Source: Carposina sasakii (taxonomy: Eukaryota; Arthropoda; Insecta; Lepidoptera; Carposinidae). Taken from it: a stretch of 64,000 nt of DNA. The stretch covers positions 13,536,495 to 13,600,494 of the forward strand of contig CP053150.1 of assembly GCA_014607495.2 (NCBI GenBank), in the 5' to 3' direction. Position 1 is the stretch's first letter. The number at the start of each line of letters is the position of its first letter. Of the stretch, positions 23,001 to 35,000 are shown one piece after another. Under the pieces are notes generated by a model, which saw only the letters and a list, made by a program, of their open reading frames with translations, made no database searches and was not told the DNA's origin. The translations under genes and the position numbers were made by a program.

Positions 23001-26000
23001 GCCTCACGCCAACTTTTCTCGGGTAAAGCTTAGTGACAATTTTAGAAAATAGTTATCACTAGCTCTCATCTCATGATTCATAACGTAAAATTTCTATTTA
23101 TTTCAGGTCCTAAAGTACCTTCCAAAGGAAACCCTGACCAGTCCTTCCATTTCACCATACATGCAGAGTGTATCAACATACCTGGTCTTCCAAAACCACC
23201 CGATAGCAGCCCTAGAGATATACAAGTCTCTGCCGTTGCCTTCTTTCGGGCCTAAAGATGACCAGGGTCTGCATGGACGGAGCTTAGTTAGAGACTGTGT
23301 TAAGGCTTCAATGGTATGAATGTTATATTCTTTTGTTTAATGTTATTTGTTATTGGAGATATTCTATAGACAGGCCTAAGTGTGAGTTTCTTGACTTAAT
23401 CGCGTTAACTTTTACTACTCAACCAATCACATAGTATCATTGTCAGGGTTCGAAATTATCAAGACAAATATTTTTTTGATAATTATCTGATAATTATCCG
23501 ATAATTATCTGATAGTTATCCGATAATTATCAAGAAAATTATTTATATCTTTATTTAAATGATAATATCTGTTAATAATATCTATCTTATATATAGCTCA
23601 GTTGGTTAGAGCGAAAGCACGGTTTGCGAGTGGTCGTGAGTTCAAATCTCACTCGGGTGAAGAATTTTTTCATTTTCTTATTAATATTTGATAATATCTG
23701 TATCCCAGAGATTGTCTCAGTTTTTCGGAATTATTAAATAAACAGCAAAAAATAATGGACTTTTAAATTCCAGCCTTCAGGCGTGATAGGACTTATAACA
23801 CAAGAGCTGATGTCATCTGGCCGTAACCCAATAGCAATTCAGAATGCATGCGAAGCGGCACTGCAACTGGGAAAGGTCCCACTCGCACTAGACCTGTTCA
23901 CTCGAATGAAACAAATTGGACTGCCTTTGCGAACGCACTACTTCTGGCCTATAATATTGCACTCTTCTAAGACTTATGGAGAAAAAGGTTTGTCATTTCT
24001 GTAGCTAATGGTACTTGCTTTAGAGTCCGTTTCATTGATATGTAGCAGAGCAAACAGAACTATAGAAATTCTAGAACGCGATATAGAAGTTTTGGAATAT
24101 TTGGAATATATACCTATATACATGGGCCAAACAACAACTAGTGGCCCGGTGCGGCCGGAAACGCTTCCCTTTTCAACATCCCCACAAATAAATAGCCTGA
24201 TTTTGGATCTAACATGCATGTAATGTTACTCCCCCTGTGCTATGTTAAACGATGCTATAGGATCTCATTCGTAATCTTGCAGTTTGTTATGTTATGTTTG
24301 TTATGTTATGTTTGTTATGTTATGTTTGTTATGTTATGTTTGTTATGTTTTGTTTGTTATGTTATGTTTTGGGAACATAGCCATGCATATTATGTATGTA
24401 GATGATCCTAGAAGCTGCCAAAACTATGTTCTAATAAAAAAATTCTTATTATTAACTAGATTTTTTTATTCACTATGGGTGCGCCCACCACCGGGCCCTA
24501 CAGCCTCCACTGACCCTCGGATCTGATAACTCGTAACTGCGAAAACAGGCACTAGTACAATCGCCACGAGAAACCAGACCCGATCACCTAGCATGCAAGA
24601 TAATACATTGCACTATTCCGAAATCAAAAACTAGATAAATAATCTACATATGTTTCGCCAACAACCGTGGCATCCTCACGATTATAGAAATTAGTAAATT
24701 AGTAAACCACTAATTATTATGAAACTCTAAAACCCAACACATTACCTACATGTTTGAACTTCCGAATTGTAACGCCTAATACAATTTCATTTAGATTTTT
24801 TTAAATTATCGACAGGCATAATTAACACCCTCTCAACAATGATGACAATGGAGGTGAAGCCAGATTACGATACCATGATGGAGTACGCCCTGCCATACGT
24901 CAGTTTCACATCGCCTCAGAACCTGATGAAGAAGTTTCTGGACGCAGGACTGACGGTCAGCACAGTACTCACACCGATGATGGAGACGCTGCTTAATACT
25001 GGACAAGTTAGGGCTGCCAGTGAGATTTGTGAGTATTTGTTAAGCTAATCCGAGTATTTATCAGGTATACATATAATTATTAGGTTTATTAGGTATATTA
25101 TTATACACTACATGTATGACTTTATTTATATTTACAGGAAGGTACTATATTTATTACTCTGTGTAATCTGTTTCTTCTATGCTGCTCTGGGAGTGAAAAA
25201 AAAAACGTATACTACAGCTGCTTCTCTTCCCGGGCATACTGTACAAGTCAGTAGAGGGACAAGAGAGTCTTGGTGTTTTTTAGGCGATGAGCTGGCCATC
25301 TGTCACTACTAACCGAACTTGTAGATCTCAATTTTACCCACATAATTGGTCAGAAGTGAGGGATAAAGGCGTGATTATATGTAATGTAATGTAATTTGTG
25401 CGCATGCGACTTCACTAGAATACATCAGCTGCATCTCCTTTTGTGCATGATGTAAGACTAAGGAATTTAGGGGCGTTCTCTCAGGCTTTGAGTGAACAAT
25501 GTAACACTGATCTTTCACATCTGACCCCAACTTGCTAAATGTGACTGTAGGATTTCATTTGCGATCTTGCGATTCTGGCTGCCCCTCTGGGAACACAGCG
25601 TGTACAGGGTGTAACAAAAGACGCATATGTTAGAAACACTATGAAAATAGCCCATTATCCTATCCTCCTTTTGTATAGAAACTAATTTTAAAACTATTTT
25701 ATAGGCGAACTATTCCAAGGCAAAGTGGAAGTGGACAAGCTTCTGAAATCCCTCGTTAAAGGCTACCTACTCAGTGGCGATCTGAAGTCGACGGTGCACA
25801 TTCTAGAAGACGCTAGCAGTAAGGCAGCAGATAAGAATAAAGACTGGGTTGGTCGCTTCCTCTCTGTATTCATGAGGCATAAGAAAGTTAAGGAAGATCT
25901 CTCAGACTTCATTAATTTAATAAAGGTAATTAATTTCTTTAGCCGCGTGGTGCCGGCAGAGTAGAGTTTGTACCACCTCTGCATGCTCGTGGGTATCGTA

Positions 26001-29000
26001 CGAGATGATTAAGGGTTTCCGGGAGGTGGGCAGCAGCAATGAAACGAAATTTGGCACGATTCCTAGTACTGTATTCAATGAGTGCGAAAGAGACATACCG
26101 ACATAGGCCGGGGCGTGAACGCAAGATTTCGTATGAAAAATGAGCCTAATCTGTAGCGTAGCGTGGGAGTAAAAACGCGGCGTTTCCAAACTGTAATTTG
26201 CATGCGCTTATATTTAAAAAAAATGTGAACCCCACCAAAAAATATCACGAGCCGCGTCTGGATACAACATCAACTTTATTCTTCAGATCTGAAGTTTGCA
26301 AAATCGTCCATTAACCACATAGTTTTTATTTATTAAAGGGGTCATCCATAAATTACGTCACACGAATTTCATGAATTTTTGCCCCTCCCTCCCTTGTCAC
26401 AGATGGTCATATTTGTGACAAGAAGGGATGTGGTCACATTTAGCTTTTTTTGCAATTTTATATTTAGAGATTATTTAATGAAAATGTGACGTCACGAAAT
26501 TTAGGACCCCCTCCCACCCCCTTGTCACACAATGTCACAGTTTGACGTGTGTGACAAGGGGACCCTTATCTGTGTGACAAGACCCCCATTTACCTGTGAC
26601 GTAATATATGGATGGCCCCCTATCTGTAGTTTTTATAATAATTTACGTTATGGCATAAGTGCGGTAAAATATGTACGACAATTCATTATTGACATTATTG
26701 TACAGTAGTTAATGTAGTTGTGGGTAAAAACTCTGATTAGGCAAGTAGGTATCTAAAATCTAAAACGGGTGTTGTAAAAGTTATTTGTAAAATGGACTCT
26801 CTATGTCATCATCATCATCATCAGCCTATTACAGTCCACTGCTGGACGTAGGCCTCCCCCAGGGCACGCCACAAGACTGTCATGGGGGGTATTTGCCCAT
26901 AGTCACCACGCTGGGCAGGCGGGTTGGTGACCTCAACTTGGTGAACTCAATATGTAAATGTTGTTTATCTGTCCCGCTATGCTACGTGGCTGGGGGACCT
27001 CCTATACTAGCTACCCCGTCTCGATAACAGCCCTATATATCTGTATGTATATTATGTATAGGAAGCAATATTTAACATTTACAGGCCCTCCAAAAGACAT
27101 CACTAAAGATATCAACATCGGCAGCCGACTACTGCATATCCCGACTGCCCGAGAAATACGACCCGAAAACTTTGGAGTCGTGTCGGGATATTATAGCCAG
27201 TATCACGGACGAGAGGCTTGTGGACGAAGGGGATATGTACTCGCACTCAATTCCTCACCCGGTGAGTGCTATATAGTGACGTCATATAGAGAATGCAAAA
27301 TGGCGACCTTATTTCTTAAAGATCTCTTTAAGTTTTTACCTATTATTAAGCTAAGGATCGCCCCAGCTATTGGGGGCCTTACACCCTAAGCTGAACCTCG
27401 AATCTAGTGAAGCTGTCAGCTCATCGTCTGAAAAAAACGCCCCTGAGTTTATTAGGAAGGATGCATCTTCTTCTGATGTATTCTGGTGAACATCTATTAG
27501 GACTATGTTATTACAGTGTAATCATCGATAGTATTATAAGTACCTATAACTATATCCGCCCCCTTATTACCTAACTAGCAAAAGCAAAGCGATAGCGAAA
27601 ATTGTACAAAAAACTCTGATTGCTTGTCAAATTCGTATAACGTAAAATGAATTTCAATGGAACTTTGACATTTCAAGGCGAATATTGTACAATTTTCGCT
27701 ATCGCTCTGCTTCGGCTTTGCTATTGCTTTTACGTAATCAGAGGGCCGGTCTCATACAAAATCCAGTCTAAACAGTGTCTCCGCGTCAACATATAGCACG
27801 CATAGGTGTTGTGATATACGTTTCTGTTATTCTTTAATGTTAAACAAACAATACTTATGAAGTTATCTGTTATTTTTTTAATTCTAATTAAAACCGCATT
27901 ACTCTGCAAACTTTTTTGCGACATCGTGGAATATGACACCGTCACCGCGCTCGACACGTCGACTCGACAAGCGTTAAAACTCCACCAACCGTGTACTTTA
28001 GTGGGCGTTTGCCATTTTTTAGGACGCCTATTGTGCATCTACCTATAACGTGTTTAATTTAAGAATGTAACAATATAGCAAATAAAATATGAGGACTATT
28101 TTTGCCTAATTTACTGTAAGATACGAGCTAAAAAAAATATGAAAATCTACCACATTTTGAGTTTTGCAAATGAATGTGTAATTTCAGAAACAAATGAACG
28201 AGGAAGGTCTACGCGCCCACCTGAGCGAGTTGGAAGCTAAGGGCATGAACACACGCGGCGTGCTGCGAAAACTACTGCAGCAGTACTGTCGCCAGGGAAA
28301 CCTCGCTGCTGCCAGGGAAATTGCCGACAAGTGCCAGAAGGAAGGGGTAAGTTATATAGGTTAACTTAAAAAAACGTATTTTTCCCTTTTTTTACCGACC
28401 AATCTCCATCGTGATTTTTTTTTCTACGTAACATTGGCGGAATTATTGTTCCCGATGCAATAATGGGGGCCAGTAACAAAAATTGAATTGAAATAGGCTA
28501 ACTTAACACATTAGACGTTACGCCATATAGGTCACCGGTGACCGCACAGATAGTCGTCCAAAATCAGTCACGTCATGTACATCTTAATGTCTCAATTTGT
28601 CAAATGAACGCTATAGCTTACTATTAAATTCCCTCCTATTTGTAGTCTTGTCCCATTTAAAAGTGAATAATTTCCAGGTATTCCTATCAGCTGGCATGAA
28701 AGCGGCCATCTTTGATTTGCACGTCAAGTTAGGCGAACTGGACTTAGCTGAGATAGCTCTAGCGGATTTGAACAAGACGTCCCCGAATTTTAGCCTAGAC
28801 GAGTTTAAAGTCATCGATTTCGCCACTCTAATGGTTTATAGGAAGAAGATAGGTCAAGCTTACGCTCTTATTGAAGAGCAGTCTAAAAAGAGGTGAGTGT
28901 GAAATAATACTTGTTGATTAAGTGATATTTGATAACATATAGACAGGGAAATTACGTAACTTGCAAAAGCAAAACCAAAGCAATGCGATCGCGAATATCT

Positions 29001-31809
29001 TACTAAAAGATGAAGATGTAAATACGTTCTCTTTAGCTCTTTTTAAATTGTGACTGACACTAATGTGCTAGGTTGACGTCTGTACATAGCTACCAAAGGA
29101 AAGTTCTGCATACAAGTAGATAACCGAGAGAAGTCTCAATTTTTTCTGTGAATCTTTTGGACAGCAGCGCTTCCCGTGTTGACAACATACATGAGTAAAA
29201 CCCCTTATGGCATAACGTTCCGCAGTGAACTGCAATAGTTCGTATGTTTTTCTTCAAATTATTTTTACCCGACTGCACCAGATGGAGGGTTATGTTTTTC
29301 GAGTGTATTTATGTATGTTTGTATATTTCTCTTTGGCACGCTCTAGAGACGCTTTTCGCATTTGGGCTTGAGAGGTATCATGAAATTCGTTTTAGTAGTG
29401 AAATTTTTTTTACGTGGTCGGTTTTCATTTTAAATATAAATGAGTTTATTATTTACACACCTTGTTCCAGACGTATAGTAGGCGGTCGACACATCTCCCT
29501 AAACTGCTGGCGCCTCCTCGACGCGACGGCGGCAAACGGAAACTACGCCGATACTAAAAAAATGTTCGAACTGCTCACCTCCTTACGATACTGCACTGCT
29601 AGTAACATCATGCTGGGGCCGCTTATACGGGTGCATTTGAAGAAGTGAGTTTGTTTTTACATACATACATATAATCCACGCCTTTATCCCTTACGGGGTA
29701 GGCAGAGCACCAAGGGCCGATAGGACCACATGGTGCCACTTCTGACCAATTTTGAGGGTATAGTTGAGATGTACAAGTTCGGTTAGTAGTGACAGGTGGT
29801 CAGCCCATCGCCTACAAAAAACCCTCTTGTCCCTCTACTGACTTGTACAGTATGCCCGGGAAGAGAAGCAGCGTTTACACGTTTTTTTCACTCCCAGAGC
29901 AACATAGAAGAAGTTTGTTTTTAAACCACACAATACAACCTAATTTCCCAATCAGATTGTCATAATGATCTGATTTTCTGTCACTGCATACAGTGACTTT
30001 CAATTAGATTCAATGCGATTGAAAATCTAGCCACATTGTATCGTGTATAACGGGTGTAAATGACACTATGTTTAGTGAACTTTCCATAATTGTACGTACG
30101 TTATTGAATTTACTATGTTATTATGAAATACTTGTCATAGTAAATTGATCATTACATAAAAGTTACCTAACCGGACGTTTTATGAAATGGCTATTACAAT
30201 GATGTAGTCACGACATAAAGATAAAACAATAAGTTTTCCTGTGAGTTAATGAAATTCAAAACAATCTTATGTCAGGCTAAAAAGACGCTAATAAGACGCC
30301 AGTGTGGGGGGGGGGTCTCTAAACCATAACTAATACGTTCCGTTGAAAGGTTATAGACGTTGTCATTTTGCACGATTGCCCTCCAGGCCTATATTAGGGC
30401 CACTAACTTTATATAATTTTATTTCATTCAACAGTAACGATATTCCCGAGGCAGTTCAAGAGTTTTCCCGTGTTTCCAACAAATATAACAAGACTCCGTT
30501 AAAACACGAACTCCTATGTAAGATATTATTGTCTATGAACGATGGACATAGTGAGGAAAACTTCCTTACCAATGAGAAGATAAATGGAAAATTCAATAAG
30601 TTGGCTCAAGTTGTGTTGAATATTGACAGGAAAATACATGGCGCTGGCGATGTGCAGGTTAGTTATGCTGCACATTAATCCTTATTTCACACACCTACAG
30701 CTAAAAGACGTTACTACAATAGTGGCCTATCTCTTAGTTCATCAATCTATATCTTGATTTGACGTGCCGGATAGAGTGCACGGTGGCAGGCCCCTTCTAA
30801 GTCGTATTATTCCGATCCGTTACTCTGTTTGCCCCCTTAGGGGGACAGAAAAGATTTACTCTTAATACAAATTGTGGGATAGATCAACGAATTTTTCCCT
30901 TACTGAGGGGACAAGCGGGTAATTCAGATCGTTCAGAATAATCCTAACAATTTTTCTGTTTAAAATGTTTGTGTACAAACTATAGATATCTATAAATAAT
31001 AAAAATATAACTGATAACTGTTTGTGCACGCACGATAATTGCAGAAACGGCTTAACAGATTTGGATGCAGTTTTCGGAAAGAATAAATATGAATAAACTT
31101 ACAAATTAATAGTAAATTAGACTAATTAATATTCCAGCTAACCCTAATAGCAGCAATAGCCGACGTAGGCTACAAGAAGACGCTCCGCAAACTATTCCTA
31201 GACCCGTCGGTGTCGTTTCACCCAGAAGCGTTGTATCGTCGCTGCGAGAGATTCGCGGATGAAAACAAACCGGCGGCGTTGGAACTGATCGCGGAATGCG
31301 CGGCCGATGTCAGGCATATCGATGTGGTGGCTATTTATGATCTGATTATTGATGTTTATCGTAAGTATATTGTATTTTATATAGATACTAGCGACACGCA
31401 CGGGTGCAATGCTGATACTATACATATAAACCCTCCTCTTGAATTATTATTTTAGAAAAAAACTGCATCAAAATCCGTTGCGTAGTTTTAAAGATCTAAG
31501 CATACATAGGGACAGTCAGCGGGACGATTTTGTTTTATAATATGTAGTGATGATTATATTTCTACATACATATTGCGTTTATAATTTCACTGACCTAAGG
31601 CGCTAATCTGCCATATTATATTTCCAGACCGCGAAGATAACTTCAAAGCAGCCCTATCTCTTTGGACTAGAATGCAGGAAGCCGACATCAGCCCTTCCCA
31701 AAAATTCGTCAAAACCATATGCACCCTACTCAAAGCGAATAACAAGCAAGTGCCCAGTGAACTCGTTATTCTAAACGAAAAGCAATCTAAACTTGTTGCC
31801 AATACGTAG
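20097..31809 (+). CDS. LRPPRC: LRPPRC/bsf-type mitochondrial PPR RNA-binding protein, 16 exons, 1053 residues
   Basis: Exons: 20097-20221, 20302-20631, 21206-21362, 22064-22173, 22422-22653, 23107-23313, 23774-23987, 24816-25028, 25705-25925, 27085-27261, 28188-28346, 28678-28892, 29471-29644, 30435-30657, 31138-31360, 31628-31809. All introns are GT-AG and the phases agree throughout. The N-terminus is basic with no acidic residue before about residue 41, a likely mitochondrial presequence. Helical PPR repeats follow; AGDLNQATEVISNMKSQGIP (about residue 205) and LRTHYFWPIILHS (about 440) closely resemble human LRPPRC segments, and the C-terminus (ALSLWTRMQEADISPSQKF) matches its last repeat. 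In animals this protein, with SLIRP, stabilises mitochondrial mRNAs and supports their polyadenylation. Human LRPPRC is about 1394 residues, so this model is shorter, mainly at the N-terminal side. Insects may carry two paralogues; I cannot say which this is. Confidence 0.9.
20680..20835 (+). repeat. tRNA-derived SINE (family B) in LRPPRC intron 2
   Basis: The tRNA-like core gactcggtggctcagtggta ... gtgggttcgattcccaccc has good D and T arms. The anticodon arm has an extra base and no standard loop. A conserved leader (atggtaaaatt ... ccgagtaattga) precedes it and an AT-rich tail (gaggaattttttccatttat) follows. Both are shared with the copy at 55.8 kb, which shows a dispersed element rather than a tRNA gene. 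Confidence 0.8.
21696..21935 (+). repeat. tRNA-derived SINE (family A) in LRPPRC intron 3
   Basis: Begins tgacaaccgattggtgtaat, carries ggttcgaatcccgctaggtg, and ends after gtgggactaggtcaatgtg in an A/T-rich tail. Confidence 0.85.
23470..23540. repeat. Short tandem repeat, gataattatccgataattatct-type
   Basis: Four to five units of 13-14 bases alternate gataattatctgata and gataattatccgata inside LRPPRC intron 6, directly before a tRNA-like SINE. Confidence 0.75.
23590..23705 (+). repeat. tRNA-like SINE relic (family B-like)
   Basis: tatagctcagttggttagag and gtgagttcaaatctcactcg form D- and T-arm-like parts. The following gtgaagaattttttcatttt tail matches family B. The anticodon region is not functional. 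Confidence 0.65.
24225..24410 (+). repeat. Family C repeat split by a 14-bp minisatellite
   Basis: The 5' flank (gatctcattcgtaatcttgc) and 3' flank (tttgggaacatagccatg) match adjacent parts of family C. Between them, about 24292-24369, lies a roughly 14-base unit (gttatgttatgttt) repeated about five to six times. The array sits in LRPPRC intron 7. Confidence 0.75.
25140..25396 (+). repeat. Family E repeat
   Basis: Reads cttcccgggcatactgtaca, gtcagtagagggacaagaga, then aaggcgtgattatatgtaat. It has the same order as the reverse copy at 29.66-29.90 kb and lies in LRPPRC intron 8. Confidence 0.8.
25400..25680 (+). repeat. Family C repeat plus a fragment of a gtgtaacaaaag-type element
   Basis: Family C runs from gacttcactagaatacatca to gggaacacagcgtgta. 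It is followed at about 25605 by acagggtgtaacaaaagacg, one end of the element found complete at 33.2-33.4 kb. It ends 24 bases before LRPPRC exon 9. Confidence 0.7.
25928..26045 (-). repeat. Family D repeat fragment (end opposite the ATC edge)
   Basis: Reads agccgcgtggtgccggcaga, the gtgggtatcgtacgagatga block and tttccgggaggtgggcagca. This is the far end of family D in reverse, starting a few bases after the exon 9 donor. Confidence 0.8.
26337..26621. mobile_element. Non-autonomous inverted-repeat element, about 285 bp
   Basis: Ends are aggggtcatccataaattac at the left and the complement of agggggccatccatatatta at the right, each followed inward by cgtcac. The interior has several gtgacaag/cttgtcac motifs. 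No convincing target duplication was seen. It lies in LRPPRC intron 9. Confidence 0.7.
26803..26950 (+). repeat. Family D repeat
   Basis: Starts tcatcatcatcatcatcagc and includes cagtccactgctggacgtag and caccacgctgggcaggcggg. It stops after ggttggtgacc. Confidence 0.85.
27559..27745 (+). mobile_element. 187-bp palindromic element, copy 1, target duplication CCG
   Basis: Begins cccccttattacctaactag and ends ttttacgtaatcagaggg. The inner halves are also complementary (aaagcgatagcgaaaattgt against acaattttcgctatcgctct). It is flanked by CCG at 27556-27558 and 27746-27748 and lies in LRPPRC intron 10. Other copies are at 40608 and 43060. Confidence 0.9.
29262..29435 (+). repeat. Dispersed repeat family G
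   Basis: Runs from tttttacccgactgcaccag through gggttatgtttttcgagtgt and tttggcacgctctagagacg to the acgtggtcggttttcatttt end. It shares order and sequence with 62.41-62.56 kb. It lies in LRPPRC intron 12, just before exon 13. Confidence 0.75.
29655..29905 (-). repeat. Family E repeat, reverse copy
   Basis: Starts with an acatacatacat tail, then ccacgcctttatcccttacg, the cttctgaccaattttgaggg block and atgcccgggaagagaagcag. Read on the minus strand it ends in the (TATG)n tail typical of the family. Confidence 0.85.
31385..31560 (+). repeat. LINE-tail-like repeat in LRPPRC intron 15
   Basis: Starts actagcgacacgcacgggtg and runs through catcaaaatccgttgcgtag and aagcatacatagggacagtc. It resembles the 'ctagcgacccgcc' insect repeats but is diverged. 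Confidence 0.55.
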
Positions 31810-31899
31810 AAAAATTCAGAGAAATTCGTAGGTGTGTATGTCTTTCGAATCTAACTGTCTTGTATGCGTTGACTGTGATATTAAATTATTTAGATATCA

Positions 31900-31905
31900 A
31901 ATAAA
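31900..31905 (+). terminator. Poly(A) signal of LRPPRC
   Basis: AATAAA about 90 bases after the LRPPRC TAG stop (31807-31809). It faces the IFT74 signal about 30 bases away. Confidence 0.65.
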
Positions 31906-31935
31906 CTAGTACTTATTATAGTTGCAAATGTAAGT

Positions 31936-31941
31936 TTTATT
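31936..31941 (-). terminator. Poly(A) signal of IFT74
   Basis: AATAAA on the minus strand, about 104 bases beyond the IFT74 stop. Cleavage downstream of it would place the IFT74 3' end inside LRPPRC 3' sequence, so the two mRNAs probably overlap tail to tail. Confidence 0.6.
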
Positions 31942-32044
31942 TAAATTATATATAATACATAACACATTTGTAACAGATAAGAATCCGATATTATTTTTGT
32001 ACTAGAAACAGTACTTCACAAAAATTGATATTAACTTAGAAAAT

Positions 32045-35000
32045 TCAATATGATTTAGTGCCATTCAAGTCTTCAATTATTTTTCTATTCAATGCGGCTA
32101 GTTCAACCAAAGCCTCTCTCTTTATAGGTTCATAGTCAGCTTTCAATGTAATAGATGCGATGTCCTCTTCTAAAACAGTCTTTCGAGCCTCTAGCTGTGC
32201 AAGTTGGTCTTCTAACGCATTCAATTTTACATACATTTCGTTTCCATCCAGACTTGCCTGTAAAAAAAAAACTAAATTTATAATCGGATGGCTAGGTCAT
32301 GCATATTTTAGAGTTAGCTAAAAGTGGGGTAGTGTTGCTGACCTATCGACCTTGACCTCGAAGTTGACCTTGAAATCATCTACACTATCGATAGGCCTAT
32401 CGATACTGTTGTTGTTGCCTCAACTATCGATTGTCTAAAGTCTAAGGTGATGCGATCGCCCGGGGTGACAAAGCAAAAGAGGCTCGTCGCCGGTGTTTTT
32501 TCAAGGATTTGACTGGCAATTAAAATTAAAATTACGGGGTCGTAGTTATTTTTCTCAGGGCGCCCATAATGCTGCGTATCCATCGGAGCGGAGTAGAGAA
32601 ACTGAGAAATTTTAACCAATAAAATTTACATACATACATAATAATCACGGCTCTTTCCCGGAGGGTTAGGCAGAGATCACGGATCTCCAATAAAATTGCT
32701 ACAATAAAATTTTTGTATAAAATATCGGCTCAGTTCCAATCCTGTAATCTGATTGGTTAATATTTCTCCCCCGATTCGGTGGACTGGAAACCCAATGCTA
32801 AAATCGCAATAGAGCTGGCGAGATAAGAAGAGGACAGTATTTCTTTACGCAGTCGTTTTAGGCCCTCAGCGTATACTAGAGGGTGTTTGAAATACAATTC
32901 CGTTGTGCATCACATGAACAATTTAGGTACGAGTATATTCCGTTACATACCTGTAATTTCTTGAGCTTACTAGAAGCTTCATTGACCGCACTCTCGGTTG
33001 GAGCTAGCTTCTCCTTCAGTAACTGGAGTTCAGTTTGCAAAGCTTTCTTTTGTTCCTCACCTAAAAAAATATCTAAGGTTTCATCTTCAGACATATTCAC
33101 AGTTAATGTGCTTAAGGTGGGTGTACGTCGTGATCCAGCTGTTATGGCGACTCAATTTTTGGAATACAGACAGCCAAGTCTATACAAGTATACTAGTATA
33201 CAAGTTGTAACAAAAGGGGTATGTTAAGCGAAAAGCTATGTAAATAGCCCACCATAGAGAACCTATTTCCAAAATTTTATACTCGAAATCACATGTTTAT
33301 TTTTTTGGATTGTATGAATATTCCTGAGTTGTTTAGGAATTCTCCATACTATCTGGAAAAATACACATGTGACTTCGAAATCACATGTTTTGTGGGCTAC
33401 TAACATAGCTTCGCTTAACATGCCCCTATTGTTACACCCTGTATATGCAAATTCCTAGTGTAATGGTGATAAAAAACCAATAATTACCGTCGTCGCGTAA
33501 TTTTTCCAGATCAGATAATGTTACCAATTCATCCTTCATAGCCCTAGTTTTTTCTGGCAATGTATCTAGCTCAGTGACCAGACGTTCACGCGTTGCCTCT
33601 GTCTGAAATATTATTGTTATTAAAATAATTGTCAATACAGAAAAATATTCTCTGATTTTTTTTCCCAATGTGATTGGCCAAAAGGAAAATTATTATAAGT
33701 AGTTTATTTCATTATACTATTTAATGACTTCAAAATTTCTAAAGGAGTTTTTCTTGTCTTACCTTTTTCAAATTTGCCTGGAATCGTTCATAGTCCTTTG
33801 TCAAAGCCTCTATAGATTTTTTGCTCTCATCATAAGTAGAAACATAACCCTCCTTTTGTTTCAAAGTATCAATCTCACTCAAATCCAGATCTATGTTAGA
33901 ACTACTATGTTCTAGCGCAAAAACTATATCTTTTTCTAGTTGATCAATCTTTTCCTGCTCTTTCTTGAGGTTTTCTTCGTAAGTTGCCATAAAAGTATCC
34001 ATTGTTTCTTCTCTCTTCTTTAGTTCGCGGTATTTCTGATGGCGCTCTGAATTACCTTCTTCCAAGTCCTAAAAATAATATCATCATTAACATGAAAACG
34101 CTTAGGAATAATTAAAATCTACCTTTGGTTAAACTTACTTGTTCGGCCTGTTCAATCAATTCTTGCACTTTCTTTATTTGTTCCTTAACACTTGCGACAT
34201 TGCTATCCAATGAAGCTATAGCAGCATTGTCTTCACGTACCTGCCAACATAGACAAATATAGACAAACTGCAGGTTCTCAGACAGATCAGTAACAAGTTT
34301 CTAGCTCATCGCTTGAGGAAATGCCCGAGTTCCTTAGTCGGCTCTTACGACATGCACGGAAGCAGATGCAGTTGATGTATTCTAGTGAAGCCCTGCAGCA
34401 GCACAGGCTAAATATAGTTCATCATCATCATCATCATCAGCCTATTGCAGTCCACTGCTGGACGTAGGCCTACCCCAGGGCACGCCACAAGACTGCCGTG
34501 GGGGGTATTTGCCCATAGTCACCACGCTGGGCAGGCGGGTTGGTGACCGCAGTTAGTATTTTGGACTATGTTGTCAACACGGGAGGCGCTGCTGCCCACC
34601 TCCCGTACGATACCCTTATATACTTATAGCTAAATAATTCTATTACCTGTTGTAGCAACTTCTCTCTCTCCTCCTGAGGATCTAATCGATTATTCATTTC
34701 ATTCTTCAAGTTATCCCGTTTCTCCTCTGCAGTCGCCAACCTGCGATGCATTTCTAGTAGATGAACTTTTATCTGAAAATGTTTGCATATTCTATTTCAT
34801 TCAGTTTGAGATCCTACACTGTCTATGCAGTCAAGCTGTGGAACTCACTACCGCACACCATACGTGATTGTCCTACAATTGACATATTTAAGAGACAAGT
34901 AAAGGCATACTACCTTTCTCTTCCTTAGTAGGTCTGTCGGTTATTTTATTATTGTAAGATACTTTTATTGTAAGTCTATGTAGGTTAGGTTTATTATATG

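Noticed and set aside
23593..23662. A second tRNA gene
   Set aside because: The tRNA-like arms are followed by the SINE tail, and the anticodon region does not form a proper stem.
26958..27389. A 143-codon plus-strand frame
   Set aside because: It overlaps LRPPRC exon 10 in a different frame; the frame that splices in phase is the one beginning ALQKTSLKISTS at 27085.
27730..28048. Frames on both strands of about 100 and 63 codons
   Set aside because: They are in an LRPPRC intron next to the palindromic element, with no splice context and no family resemblance.
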